The notes below the pieces were generated by a model. That model did no database searches. It was not told the origin of the DNA and was given only the letters and a program-made list of their open reading frames with translations. Shown here one piece after another: positions 1 through 7,717 of a stretch of 38,554 bases of DNA (the stretch's first letter is position 1; every line of letters starts with the position of its first letter). Made by a program: the position numbers and the translations under genes. The DNA comes from an uncultured Oscillospiraceae bacterium. GTDB taxonomy: Bacteria > Bacillota > Clostridia > Oscillospirales > Oscillospiraceae. The DNA lies in the NCBI GenBank assembly GCA_900759385.1, contig CAAEUZ010000041.1:1-38554 (forward strand), given 5' to 3'.

Positions 1-158
1 GCTGCTGCGGCGGCTTTGGCCGCCGGTGCGCTTTTGGGTGGCTGTGCCGCTTGGGATTGGGCTGGGTGCGTGCCATCGACTCGCGTGGGTGCGTTTGTCC
101 TGCTGGATGCTGCTGCGGCGGCTATGGCCGCCGGTGCACTTTTGGGTTGGCTGTGCCC
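1..158. repeat. Imperfect tandem direct repeat, period 108 bp
   Basis: Bases 1-49 (starting GCTGCTGCGGCGGCT) recur at 109-158 with two substitutions and one inserted T, giving a 108-bp period. The first copy touches the window edge, so more copies may lie outside. The unit is G+C-rich and open in several frames on the plus strand (Ala/Gly/Leu-rich in one, Cys/Gly-rich in another), with no convincing start or ribosome site. I read it as a non-coding repeat or the tail of a decayed gene rather than a protein gene. Confidence 0.6.
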
Positions 159-250
159 TTATAATTTGGGGGAGCATTGTACGGCACCCGCCGATATGTT
201 GCAGCTGCATGGGACATTGCCGGCCTCTTTTCCCCTTATAAACAATCGCC

Positions 251-441
251 CCCTCTCAGAGAGGGCTGCCGGCGCGAGCCGGCGGGGGAGTGGTGGTGCG
301 CAAACCTTTCCCTACGGCTGCGCTGCCACCGGGCCGCATATCGCAGGCCTGTGGCATGGAAAGGCATATACGCGCGTTCTTCGCGGACTTGGCGCTGCAA
401 GAAGGCGTATCTGTGCTGACGGCATTTGCGCGTGCCTTTCC
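251..441. repeat. Hairpin-rich intergenic element upstream of rpoN
   Basis: Three nested inverted repeats lie in this gene-free stretch: CCCTCTC/GAGAGGG at 251-265, GCCGGC/GCCGGC at 268-283, and a wide pair GGAAAGGCA (358-366) with TGCCTTTCC (433-441). The compact, GC-rich, multi-hairpin build resembles dispersed intergenic repeats of gut Firmicutes, but a single window cannot show dispersal. Nothing protein-like is visible between 1 and 475. Confidence 0.4.
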
Positions 442-475
442 CAAATGTACTTATTTATAATCAGGAAGTGAACTT

Positions 476-1765
476 GTGGAGATAAAACTTCGTCACGAGG
501 TGCGTCAGGTCATGGGACAGCAGATGCAACTGTCCATGCAGCTGCTGCAGATGAGCGTTCAGGAGCTGGACGCATACCTGCGCGAACTCTCTCTGGAAAA
601 CCCGCTGCTGGAGGAACTGCCGCCGCAGCAGGTTTACCGGCCTTTGGCCGTCTCTCGCGGGCATGTACCGGCCGATGAGGAAGGCGAGGAGCCTATACCG
701 GACGAAAAGCGCGGCACGCTGCGGGAATTTATCCGCGAGCAGGTGCTCTCGCTGCGCGTGCCGGAGCTTATGCGCCGGGAGCTGCTGTACCTCACCAACG
801 AGATGGACGAGCGCGGCTATCTGCCCGGCGACTGCGTGGAGCTTGAGGTTTTCGCGGGCGAGCGCGAGCGCTGCGAGAATGCCATCCGCGTATTTCAGTC
901 GCTGGAACCGGCGGGCGTGGGGGCCCGTAGCCTGTCCGAATGCCTGGTCATACAGCTGCACCGGATGGGCTGCACCGACGAAGTGGCCTATGAGGTCTGT
1001 GAGCGCTTCCTGGACAGGCTCGCCAAGGGCCAGACCAACAGGATCGCCCAGGAGCTGGGCGTGAAAGAGCAGCGTGTGCTCAGGGCTAAGGAGCTCATAG
1101 CTGCGCTGTCGCCCACGCCGTCCAACGGATTCGCCGAGAACGACGCGCCGGGATATATCCTGCCTGACCTGGAGCTGACGCGCACCGAAGACGGCTTTGA
1201 GCTCACGACCTCGGACCGGTACCTGCCCAGCTACCGCATCGACGCTTTCTACGCGGCCATGGCTGAAAAGCCCGGCCTGTCGGACGACGAGAGGGAGTAC
1301 TTCACAGAAAAGCTGCGCCAGGCCACCTGGGCGGTGCGCTGCGTGGAGCGCAGGCGCGACATGCTCCTGGCCTGCGCCGGAGCCATAGTGGAGGCCCAGG
1401 CGGACTTCTTCAGCGATGGGGTCTCGCCCATAAAGCCGTACACGATGTCAGAGCTGGCCGGGCGTCTGGGCGTGCACGTCTCCACCGTGTCTCGCGCTAT
1501 CCGCGGGAAACACATCTCCTGCCGCTTCGGAGTGTACCCGCTCGCGGATTTCTTCCAGCGTGAGAGCAGCGGCGGCGTCACCGCCCGGGGCGTGCTGGAG
1601 GAGCTCAGGTCCCTGATTGAGAACGAGGACAGCGCCCATCCGCTCAGCGACAGGGCCCTGGCAGAGGCCCTGCAGCAGAAGGGCTGCGACGTCTCCCGGC
1701 GCACGGTGGCCAAATACCGGGACCAGGCCGGCATACCGGCGGCGTCCGGACGGCGCAGGCAGTGA
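476..1765 (+). CDS. rpoN: RNA polymerase sigma-54 factor (RpoN)
   Basis: This 429-residue protein directs RNA polymerase to -24/-12 promoters and needs AAA+ activators to open them. All three parts of the family are visible. The N-terminal activator-contact region is Gln/Leu-rich with the usual QMQLSMQLLQMSVQEL stretch (about residues 17-32). A core-binding domain follows. Near the C-terminus lies the HTH (TMSELAGRLGVHVSTVSRAI, about 323-342). The terminal RpoN box reads SRRTVAKYRDQAGIP, close to the canonical ARRTVAKYRE. Length is slightly under the usual 450-480. The GTG start is chosen because AGGA lies nine bases upstream at 463-466. No enhancer-binding protein gene is in the window. Confidence 0.96.
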   Translation: MEIKLRHEVRQVMGQQMQLSMQLLQMSVQELDAYLRELSLENPLLEELPPQQVYRPLAVSRGHVPADEEGEEPIPDEKRGTLREFIREQVLSLRVPELMRRELLYLTNEMDERGYLPGDCVELEVFAGERERCENAIRVFQSLEPAGVGARSLSECLVIQLHRMGCTDEVAYEVCERFLDRLAKGQTNRIAQELGVKEQRVLRAKELIAALSPTPSNGFAENDAPGYILPDLELTRTEDGFELTTSDRYLPSYRIDAFYAAMAEKPGLSDDEREYFTEKLRQATWAVRCVERRRDMLLACAGAIVEAQADFFSDGVSPIKPYTMSELAGRLGVHVSTVSRAIRGKHISCRFGVYPLADFFQRESSGGVTARGVLEELRSLIENEDSAHPLSDRALAEALQQKGCDVSRRTVAKYRDQAGIPAASGRRRQ

Positions 1766-1856
1766 TTTGCGGAACAAAACCGCCGGTGCGTTCGTCATAG
1801 CTGCACAAACCGCCGGCTGTAAGTGCAGCGCGGCGGCGATATGCGGGGGCGATCAT

Positions 1857-2258
1857 TTGAAAAGTGGACACAAGGTAATAATCATAGCTGCATTCGTGCT
1901 GCTCATATCCGTACTTGCGGCTTTTGTCCTGCCGGCACGTGCTGCATGGGCAGACGTGGGTGAGGGCAGCGTGAGCATGCAGCTCGGCGTTTACGAATCA
2001 TATGTTGTGGACGGCGGGCAGCTCCGTGCGGCGCTGGAGGCCTCGGGAGCACACCGCACCATACGCGGCGGAGGCACAGACTGCACTCCGACGGCGTACT
2101 TCGCAACAGACACCTACCTCATCTCCTACAGCCCGGATAAATGGGAGGACGCAGGTGCGCTGACTGTGTCCCTCAAGCACTCGCACATACTGCTGGCAGT
2201 ATATGAAATAGAGAATACCGCCGCGCTTGATGCGCTGATCGAGAGCGCCGCGGCCTGA
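1857..2258 (+). CDS. Small exported protein of unknown function
   Basis: A TTG at 1857 opens a 133-residue frame ending at 2258. The N-terminus (KSGHKVIIIAAFVLLISVL) is a basic stretch followed by a hydrophobic helix, with small residues near position 30 (ARAAWA) that would fit signal peptidase cleavage. The mature part is about 100 residues, mixed alpha/beta by eye, with an isolated Cys. I recognise no family. It lies about 90 bases after rpoN with no terminator between, so it may be transcribed with it; a strong bidirectional terminator follows. The start is uncertain: the ribosome site is poor (GGGGGCG), and the frame stays open further upstream, but that part overlaps rpoN and does not look like protein. 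Confidence 0.6.
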   Translation: MKSGHKVIIIAAFVLLISVLAAFVLPARAAWADVGEGSVSMQLGVYESYVVDGGQLRAALEASGAHRTIRGGGTDCTPTAYFATDTYLISYSPDKWEDAGALTVSLKHSHILLAVYEIENTAALDALIESAAA

Positions 2259-2265
2259 AAAACAG

Positions 2266-2300
2266 AAAACTCCCCGGTCCAAATCGGACCGGGGAGTTTT
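2266..2300. terminator. Bidirectional rho-independent terminator
   Basis: A perfect 15-bp stem (AAAACTCCCCGGTCC / GGACCGGGGAGTTTT) closes a 5-base loop. The A/T flanks give a U-tract in both directions. It ends the plus-strand small exported protein gene and the convergent minus-strand gene at 2310. Confidence 0.93.
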
Positions 2301-2309
2301 TGCGCTTAT

Positions 2310-2738
2310 TTACACTCTTTTATACTGGAAGGACACATCTACTATAACTCCCTGGGAGGGCATGACGAATTTATAGGTCTCGCCCTGGGAGCGCACCACC
2401 TCAAGCGTTTCCCCGCTGGTGGTGATGACGGCGACGGAGCTGGTCTCAAAGCCGTCATCGGGGGAGACCGTAAAGGTGATCAGCGTACCGGCCGTGGCGT
2501 CCGAGACGGAGGGAGTGACGCTGCCGCCGTGCTGCGCGGAGGGCAGCACGCTGTATACCCCGGCAGAGGCGTTGGAGCTCATGGCGCTGCGCGCGCCGGA
2601 GATGGCGTCAAGCTCGGTGCTGGCGCCGGAGGCCGTGGTGGGGAAGATAAGTATTGCGACGCACAGCGCAGCTATAAGCACCATCATCGGCAGGGTGATT
2701 TTGTGCCGGGTGCGCTTTACATGTCTGGCCTTGTACAT
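2310..2738 (-). CDS. Exported protein with a divergent InlB B-repeat-like domain
   Basis: This 142-residue protein has a basic N-terminus and a hydrophobic segment at about 15-33 (LPMMVLIAALCVAILIF), followed by an Ala/Ser-rich linker and one C-terminal beta-rich module (about 70-142). That module has the hallmarks of the divergent InlB B-repeat (Flg_new-type) domain: GGSVTPS, GTLITFTVSPDDGFE, a YKFVMPS turn, and VDVSFQY at the end. Such domains usually occur in several copies in cell-surface proteins of Gram-positive bacteria; a single copy in so short a protein is unusual. The start is supported by AGGAG upstream of the ATG. It has its own promoter (2781-2809). Function is not inferable beyond a membrane-anchored or secreted surface role. 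Confidence 0.8.
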   Translation of the reverse strand: MYKARHVKRTRHKITLPMMVLIAALCVAILIFPTTASGASTELDAISGARSAMSSNASAGVYSVLPSAQHGGSVTPSVSDATAGTLITFTVSPDDGFETSSVAVITTSGETLEVVRSQGETYKFVMPSQGVIVDVSFQYKRV

Positions 2739-2780
2739 CGCTCACATCTCCTGGGTTACATAAGTATATTTCGTAATTCA

Positions 2781-2809
2781 ATCATACTTATAAACTATGT
2801 AATATTCAA
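2781..2809 (-). promoter_or_regulatory. Sigma-A-type promoter of the 2310-2738 gene
   Basis: On the minus strand TTGAAT (2809-2804), a 17-base spacer and TATGAT (2786-2781) lie about 43 bases upstream of the start codon, in an AT-rich stretch unlike its GC-rich surroundings. Confidence 0.7.
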
Positions 2810-2870
2810 GAAAAAATTCAGATACATAAGGTTACAAAAGAGACATAAAAATTACAAAACAAATAAAAAT

Positions 2871-2898
2871 CCGTCCGAATATGCCTTTATTCGGACGG
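2871..2898. terminator. Rho-independent terminator for the EIIC-like gene
   Basis: An 11-bp perfect stem (CCGTCCGAATA / TATTCGGACGG) is followed on the minus strand by ATTTTTATTT. It is the first clear terminator downstream of the minus-strand gene that ends at 3065. The 2740-3064 interval otherwise holds only the promoter, this stem and the hairpin at 3025-3052. Confidence 0.8.
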
Positions 2899-3024
2899 AA
2901 AAAACATTGGCTTTGGGGCAAAAAACGCCGCCGTTCCGGGATTTTTTCAACCTGCAGCGCTGTCACGGGCGTTCAAAATATCGCGCGCATATACTCCTTG
3001 CGGAATCGTCAAGTAGACATAATC

Positions 3025-3052
3025 AAAGGCCGCGCCTTTTGGCACGGCCTTT
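3025..3052 (-). terminator. Hairpin just after the EIIC-like gene
   Basis: AAAGGCCG pairs with CGGCCTTT, and the arms extend inward with GCC/GGC around an AAAA loop on the minus strand. It lies 13 bases past the stop codon. There is no long U-tract, so it may stabilise the 3' end or act as a weak terminator ahead of the stronger one at 2871-2898. Confidence 0.5.
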
Positions 3053-3064
3053 GGAGCGGAAATT

Positions 3065-4138
3065 TCAGTTAAGCTTGAGGTCGCCCTCTTTGATCCAGCC
3101 GATTTTCCGGCACAGCAGCCCCAGCGCCCAGCAGATGACGGCGGGGAGGACAAAGCAGACCAGTATCAGGCCGAGGTAGTCGAACCAGGTGGGGTCGATG
3201 GCAGCCGCGCCGTTGGCAAGGGCCTCTGCGCTGGGGTTGAGCCAGCCGGTCCAGACACCGATGGGGCCGCACAGGCCGCAGGTACCCATGCCGGAGTTGA
3301 TCGGCGCGCCGTTCATCTCCAGCTTGAATATGCAGGTGGCGATGGGACCGGTTATCATGCTGGTGACGATGGCGGGTATCCATATCTTCGGGTTGCGCAC
3401 GATGTTGCCCATCTGCAGCATGCTGGTGCCCAGGCCCTGGCTCACCAGCCCGCCCCAGCGGTTCTCGCGGAAGCTCATGACGGCGAAGCCGACCATGTTC
3501 GCGCAGCAGCCTGCCACCGCCGCGCCGCCGGCCAAACCCGTCAGCTGCAGCACTGCGCAGATGGCCGCGGAGGAGATGGGCAGCGTGAGCGCTATGCCCA
3601 CCAGGGCGGATACGACGATGCCCATCAGGAAGGGCTGGAGCTCGGTGGCCATGCGGATGAGCTCGCCCACATAGTTCGCAGCCGTGCCTATGGGCGGGGC
3701 GACGACGGCCGCCAGCGCTACGCCGACGAAAATTGTCACCAGCGGCGTGACCAGGATATCTATGGGTGTCTCCTTGCTGACGGCCTTGCCGAACTCCGCG
3801 GCGATGATGGCCACAACCAGAACGGCCAGCGGCCCGCCAGCCCCGCCCAGATCGTTCGAGGCCCAGCCGACCGTGGCCAGGGAGAACAGCACCAGCGGCG
3901 GGCACTTGAGCGCCCAGCCTATGGCGACCGCCATAGCCGGCCCGCTCATGGAGCTGGCATAGCCGCCGACGGTGGAGAATATCTCCATACCGGTCTGAGA
4001 GCCGATGGTGTTGAGTATAGTGCCTATGAGCAGAGAACAGAACAGGCCCTGCGCCATAGCGCCCAGCGCGTCGATACCGTAGCGCTTGAGCGAGATTTCA
4101 ATATCCTTGCGTTTCAGGAACGCCCCCACTTTGGACAT
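3065..4138 (-). CDS. PTS EIIC_2-family membrane protein, candidate niacin-regulated transporter
   Basis: This protein of about 357 residues is highly hydrophobic, with roughly ten membrane segments and repeated Gly/Ala/Pro-rich turns (for example GGYASSMSGPAMAVAIGWAL and the Cys-rich MGTCGLCGPIGVWTGW). The pattern is that of the EIIC_2 group of PTS-like permeases, which often stand alone without EIIA or EIIB partners; none are nearby. It has its own promoter with a perfect NiaR-type palindrome at the expected transcription start, and lies just downstream of pncB-niaR. I therefore infer uptake of a NAD precursor (nicotinate, nicotinamide or a riboside), which is not an established function of the family. 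The ATG at 4138 (GGGACGG eight bases upstream) is preferred; a GTG at 4147 is the alternative. Confidence 0.78.
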   Translation of the reverse strand: MSKVGAFLKRKDIEISLKRYGIDALGAMAQGLFCSLLIGTILNTIGSQTGMEIFSTVGGYASSMSGPAMAVAIGWALKCPPLVLFSLATVGWASNDLGGAGGPLAVLVVAIIAAEFGKAVSKETPIDILVTPLVTIFVGVALAAVVAPPIGTAANYVGELIRMATELQPFLMGIVVSALVGIALTLPISSAAICAVLQLTGLAGGAAVAGCCANMVGFAVMSFRENRWGGLVSQGLGTSMLQMGNIVRNPKIWIPAIVTSMITGPIATCIFKLEMNGAPINSGMGTCGLCGPIGVWTGWLNPSAEALANGAAAIDPTWFDYLGLILVCFVLPAVICWALGLLCRKIGWIKEGDLKLN

Positions 4139-4171
4139 AAAGAACACCGTCCCGGTATAATTGACTTTACA

Positions 4172-4185
4172 GGTGTCATGACACC
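4172..4185. promoter_or_regulatory. NiaR-type operator (perfect 14-bp palindrome)
   Basis: GGTGTCATGACACC is a perfect palindrome, embedded in ACAGGTGTCATGACACC. From memory this matches the general form of the NiaR/YrxA box of Firmicutes (ACAGGTGT...ACACCTGT). It begins about five bases after the predicted transcription start of the EIIC-like gene, a position where a bound repressor would block transcription. The repressor gene itself ends about 110 bases away. Confidence 0.78.
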
Positions 4186-4195
4186 CACCTGGCTC

Positions 4196-4224
4196 AGTCT
4201 ACTACCGGTACGGTGTATTGTCAA
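4196..4224 (-). promoter_or_regulatory. Promoter of the EIIC-like gene
   Basis: Minus strand: TTGACA (4224-4219), exactly 17 bases, TAGACT (4201-4196). Transcription would start near 4189, immediately before the NiaR-type palindrome, leaving a leader of about 50 bases. It shows that the permease gene has its own start signal although it follows niaR in the same direction. Confidence 0.8.
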
Positions 4225-4293
4225 GGGTGGATAGAGTTTTAACGAAGTTGGGTATCGGGGACGGACCGTGGTGTCCGCGGCGCTGCGCGAACG

Positions 4294-4806
4294 TCACTCC
4301 AGCAGCAGGCCGGCCCCGCGCAGCTCTGCGCAGCAGCGCTCGAAGCTCTCCTCATCCGGGCAGAGCAGGGTGTGGGTGTGGATGCCGCCGGTCAGGGTGG
4401 AGAGGGGGGAGCCGCCGTTTTCGCGCGAGCGCGCCATGAACTCCGCCACGTCGTGACGGCTGCGCAGGTGCAGCTCGCCAGTGAGCTGGCCGTACACGGC
4501 GTGTTCGATTACGACGTCGAGGACGGTGCAGCCGTTGTCAACCATGATATTGAGCTCGTGCTCCATGCCGTCAAAGCCGTGCACGCAGGCGACGGTGCGG
4601 CGGATGCCTGCGTCCCGGCCGGAGCCGAGGACATAGCCGCGCGGCGTGGCCGTTATGTCCATGCCCTGTGCGCGCAGCAGGGCTATATCGCCCACGATGA
4701 TCTGCCGGCTCACGCCGAAGCGCTCGCCCAGGACCGAGGCTGCGACAGGGCAAGGTGAGCGTGAGAGCGCGTCGGCAATCGCGCGCCTGCGGCCCGCGGC
4801 GTCCAT
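4294..4806 (-). CDS. niaR: Niacin-responsive transcriptional repressor NiaR (HTH + 3H domain)
   Basis: A 170-residue regulator with an N-terminal winged helix of the HTH_11 type (about 1-60: LGERFGVSRQIIVGDIALLR) and a C-terminal 3H domain (about 75-170). The 3H domain carries the conserved histidines expected for metal and niacin binding: H76 (CVHGF), H83 (MEHEL), H102 (IEHAVYG), and GIHTHTLLCP at 142-150. In Firmicutes and Thermotogae such proteins repress NAD salvage and niacin uptake genes when niacin is plentiful. Its ATG overlaps the pncB stop codon by one base (TGATG), so both are translated from one transcript. Regulator, target enzyme, candidate transporter and operator sites together make this a self-contained niacin regulon. 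Confidence 0.92.
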   Translation of the reverse strand: MDAAGRRRAIADALSRSPCPVAASVLGERFGVSRQIIVGDIALLRAQGMDITATPRGYVLGSGRDAGIRRTVACVHGFDGMEHELNIMVDNGCTVLDVVIEHAVYGQLTGELHLRSRHDVAEFMARSRENGGSPLSTLTGGIHTHTLLCPDEESFERCCAELRGAGLLLE

Positions 4807-6251
4807 CAGCTGTGGGCGGCGCTCAGCATGTTGGTCTTGATGCCGAGCAGCCGGTCGGAGAGATCAACGTAGTAGTTGTGCGGGTAGTCAAAGCGCAGCA
4901 CTTCGGGCCAGAGCGTGGCGACCTCGCGCTTGCAGTACTCCTGTATCTCGGGCAGGGAGGGCAGGTCGTAGACCAGCTCGCCGTTCTTGAAGATGGGGAC
5001 CTGCAGCTCGCGCGCGCGGAAATTGGTCATTGTCTTCTGCTTCCAGGTGGCGTCCGGGTCGCGGATGACGAGATCTCTGCTGTCGTCCACCACCTCGTCA
5101 TGCACGGTGATGTAGTCGGCCTCGGCCATGCCGGTCTCGCGCCCGTAGAAGCGGTAGAGGCGCTTGTAGTGGGGGTTGGTTATCTTGCCGACGTTCTCGC
5201 TGATCTTGATGCGCGGGATGATCTCGCCGTTTTCCTCCACGGCCACGAGCTTGTACACGCCGTCAAAAACGGGGCTGGTGCGGCTGGTGATGAGCCGTTC
5301 GCCCACGCCGAAGGAGTCGATGCAGGCGCCCTGGCGCAGCAGCTCACGGATGAGGTGCTCATCGAGGCTGTTCGAGCAGGTGATGGTGCACTCCGTCCAG
5401 CCGGCCTCGTCGAGCATGCGCCGCGCCTGCTTGGTGAGGTAGGCCATGTCGCCGGAGTCGAGGCGGATGCCGCACTTGGTGATGCCGAGCGGTTTGAGCA
5501 CTTCGTTGAAGGCGCGGATGGCGTCCGGCACGCCGCTGCGGAGGGTGTCATAGGTGTCCACAAGCAGCACGGCGTTGGTGGGGTATATCTCGCAGTAGGC
5601 CTTGAAGGCCTCATACTGGCTGGGGAACATCTGCACCCAGGCGTGGGCCATGGTGCCCGCGGCCGGAACGCCGTAGAGCTGGTCGCTCAGCACGCAGGCA
5701 GTGCCCTTGCAGCCGCCGATGAATGCCGCCCTGGCGCCGAGGGTGGCCGCGTCGGCGCCCTGGGCGCGCCTGGAGCCGAACTCCAGCACCGTGCGCCCGT
5801 CTGCCGCGCGGACTATGCGGTTGGCCTTGGTGGCAATCAGGCTCTGGTGGTTGATGGTGAGCAGCAGGAAGGTCTCCAGCAGCTGGGCCTGTATGGCCGG
5901 GGCGCGCACCGTCATAATCGGCTCGCGCGGGAACACCGGCGTGCCCTCGGGCACGGCCCAGACGTCGCCGGTGAACTTGAAATCACGCAGATAGCTGAGG
6001 AAATCCTCGCTGAACATCCCGCGGCCGCGCAGATACTCTATATCCTCATCGTCAAAGTGCAGGTTCTGGATATAATCCACCGCCTGCTCCAGGCCGGCGG
6101 CTATGGCAAACCCGCCGCTGTCCGGCACAGTGCGGTAGAAGAGGTCGAAATAGGTCATGGTGTCCTTCATGCCGCTCATGAAGTAACCGTTGCCCATGGT
6201 CAGCTCGTAAAAGTCGCAGAGCATGGTGTAGTTTTGACTGTACTTGTGCAT
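4806..6251 (-). CDS. pncB: Nicotinate phosphoribosyltransferase
   Basis: This 481-residue enzyme converts nicotinate and PRPP (with ATP) to nicotinate mononucleotide, the entry step of the Preiss-Handler NAD salvage route. Recognisable features are the N-terminal LCDFYELTMGNGYF block, the phosphoribosyl-site motif EFGSRRAQG, the GTMAHAW segment carrying the family's His, and IRLDSGDM in the barrel. Length fits the longer bacterial form. An ATG at 6269 is in frame, but the ATG at 6251 has a G-rich ribosome site nine bases upstream (6261-6267) and is preferred. It is the first gene of the pncB-niaR operon. A degenerate NiaR-like site overlaps the apparent -35 element (6349-6368). Confidence 0.95.
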   Translation of the reverse strand: MHKYSQNYTMLCDFYELTMGNGYFMSGMKDTMTYFDLFYRTVPDSGGFAIAAGLEQAVDYIQNLHFDDEDIEYLRGRGMFSEDFLSYLRDFKFTGDVWAVPEGTPVFPREPIMTVRAPAIQAQLLETFLLLTINHQSLIATKANRIVRAADGRTVLEFGSRRAQGADAATLGARAAFIGGCKGTACVLSDQLYGVPAAGTMAHAWVQMFPSQYEAFKAYCEIYPTNAVLLVDTYDTLRSGVPDAIRAFNEVLKPLGITKCGIRLDSGDMAYLTKQARRMLDEAGWTECTITCSNSLDEHLIRELLRQGACIDSFGVGERLITSRTSPVFDGVYKLVAVEENGEIIPRIKISENVGKITNPHYKRLYRFYGRETGMAEADYITVHDEVVDDSRDLVIRDPDATWKQKTMTNFRARELQVPIFKNGELVYDLPSLPEIQEYCKREVATLWPEVLRFDYPHNYYVDLSDRLLGIKTNMLSAAHS

Positions 6252-6348
6252 TGTTGAATGTCCCCCCATAGGAGATGTTTTTCTGATTATATGCCCTTAA
6301 CAGAGATTTTGCAATGCGCTGAAGCTGTTATTTATTAAACTATCAAGT

Positions 6349-6368
6349 CAGGTGTCAATAACACTCTG
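6349..6368 (-). promoter_or_regulatory. Probable pncB promoter -35 region with degenerate NiaR-like site
   Basis: CAGGTGTCAATAACACTCTG has near-palindromic arms (GGTGT / ACACT), but with one more base between them than the perfect site at 4172-4185. On the minus strand the same bases contain TTGACA, followed 15-17 bases later by the A/T-rich TAATAAATAA. It therefore could be both the -35 element and a weak operator for pncB-niaR. The rest of the 6270-6538 divergent spacer shows nothing else I can name. Confidence 0.45.
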
Positions 6369-6538
6369 TTGTTTTTTGCGAAAAACAGCGGGAACATTGC
6401 CGCGTATACGGCGTCTATATCATATCTCAAGGCATACAGCAGCGACGGAGAGACAACAGCCGGTGTCGGGCGGGACATTGTTCCGCCGGGCCGGCGTATT
6501 TAATCTGCGCTGACTGCAGCCGGAAATGGAGAACGCTT

Positions 6539-7717
6539 ATGGAAACCGGAACCGTCAAAAAAACACACAACACCCTGCTGATTGTCATAGCGGTGGTGCT
6601 TGTGCTCGGTGTTGCTGCCAGCTGCACGCTGGGCGCGCTGGCACTGCAGCGCATATCTGTGCAGCAGGAGCATATTACCGAGCTCAGCAGTACCCTGACA
6701 TCGATTGTCAACAAGAATTCTGATACTGTGACTCAGGAGGATGACGTCGCTGTCGGCGGCGAATACTACATTCGTTCCACGCTCCCCATATCAGATGCAT
6801 ATAAGAGCGGCGATACCTCCGCGCTCGATGAGCGGCAGCAGGAGACACTGAAAATGGCCTCAGCCGTGCTCGACGAGATTATCACGGACGGAATGACTCC
6901 CTACGAAAAGGAACTGGCCGTTTATGACTGGATGTGCGCCAACCTGGGACATGAGGGCGGCGTGACCGTAGTCATCCCGACTGCCCCCGAGTACAGCGCC
7001 GAGCCCTACGGCGTGCTCAAGTACGGCGCGGCGGTCTGTGTCGGCTTCGCCACCACCTTCAGGCTATTCATGCAGATGATGGATATCGACTGCATGGTCG
7101 TGCACAACTCCTACCACAGCTGGAACCTGGTCAACCTCGACGGCGAGTGGTACCACACGGACATATACTCCGACGTGGACAGGGGCAACTATGCCAACTT
7201 CAACATGACCGACGAGATGTGCTCCAAGGGCCATGACTGGGACACCAGCTTTTTCCCTGCCGCCAACGGGCTTACATACTGCTATGCCTACCGCAATGCG
7301 CAGGAGCTCAGCGATGTCTACACTCTGCCCGCCCTGGTGCGCGAGGTGCTCGACTCCGACGAGGTCCGCAACCTCTACTTCCTGATTGATGCCGACAAGC
7401 ACAAGCAGCAGGTGGTGTCCTCGATACTCGGCAGCACCGACGGCGCGTTTATGAGCTATGCCGAGCAGAACGGGCGCGACATGTGGCTGGAATACAACAT
7501 GGAGCCCGTCCAGGGCAAAGTGCTGCTGTCGGTAAATATAACCGAGTACACTGAGAACACAGACGAGCCCACGGATACCCTCACCGAGGAGGAGTACACC
7601 CGCATAGACGAGGCGGTGCAGGAAGCCTTCGGCGATGTGACCGGGGATTCCGGCATGTCTGAAGGCGAGATTTACGAAACGGATACCCAGGACGCGGCCG
7701 CTGCGGAGGTGATGTGA
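6539..7717 (+). CDS. Membrane-anchored transglutaminase-like (papain-fold) protein
   Basis: A 392-residue protein with one N-terminal transmembrane helix (about 13-36), a short coiled stretch, and an extracellular transglutaminase-core domain (about 95-220). The catalytic triad is visible in order: Cys167 in GAAVCVGFA, His193 in SYHSWNLV, Asp208 in YHTDIY. Proteins of this fold outside animals are mostly cell-surface peptidases or crosslinkers, and the substrate cannot be read here. The C-terminal third (about 280-392) is acidic and ends in a low-complexity Glu/Asp/Thr tail. GGAG lies upstream of the ATG. The stop codon overlaps the start of the following lipoprotein gene (TGATG), so the two are co-translated and may act together at the surface. 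Confidence 0.87.
   Translation: METGTVKKTHNTLLIVIAVVLVLGVAASCTLGALALQRISVQQEHITELSSTLTSIVNKNSDTVTQEDDVAVGGEYYIRSTLPISDAYKSGDTSALDERQQETLKMASAVLDEIITDGMTPYEKELAVYDWMCANLGHEGGVTVVIPTAPEYSAEPYGVLKYGAAVCVGFATTFRLFMQMMDIDCMVVHNSYHSWNLVNLDGEWYHTDIYSDVDRGNYANFNMTDEMCSKGHDWDTSFFPAANGLTYCYAYRNAQELSDVYTLPALVREVLDSDEVRNLYFLIDADKHKQQVVSSILGSTDGAFMSYAEQNGRDMWLEYNMEPVQGKVLLSVNITEYTENTDEPTDTLTEEEYTRIDEAVQEAFGDVTGDSGMSEGEIYETDTQDAAAAEVM

Noticed and set aside
16..471. Plus-strand open frame of 151 codons rich in Ala and Gly
   Set aside because: It runs through the direct repeats and hairpins, lacks a ribosome site, and its composition follows the repeat rather than a protein fold.
4755..6257. 500-codon plus-strand open frame opposite pncB
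   Set aside because: Shadow of pncB on the other strand; GC-rich codon bias keeps the antisense frame open, and the translation has no recognisable motif.
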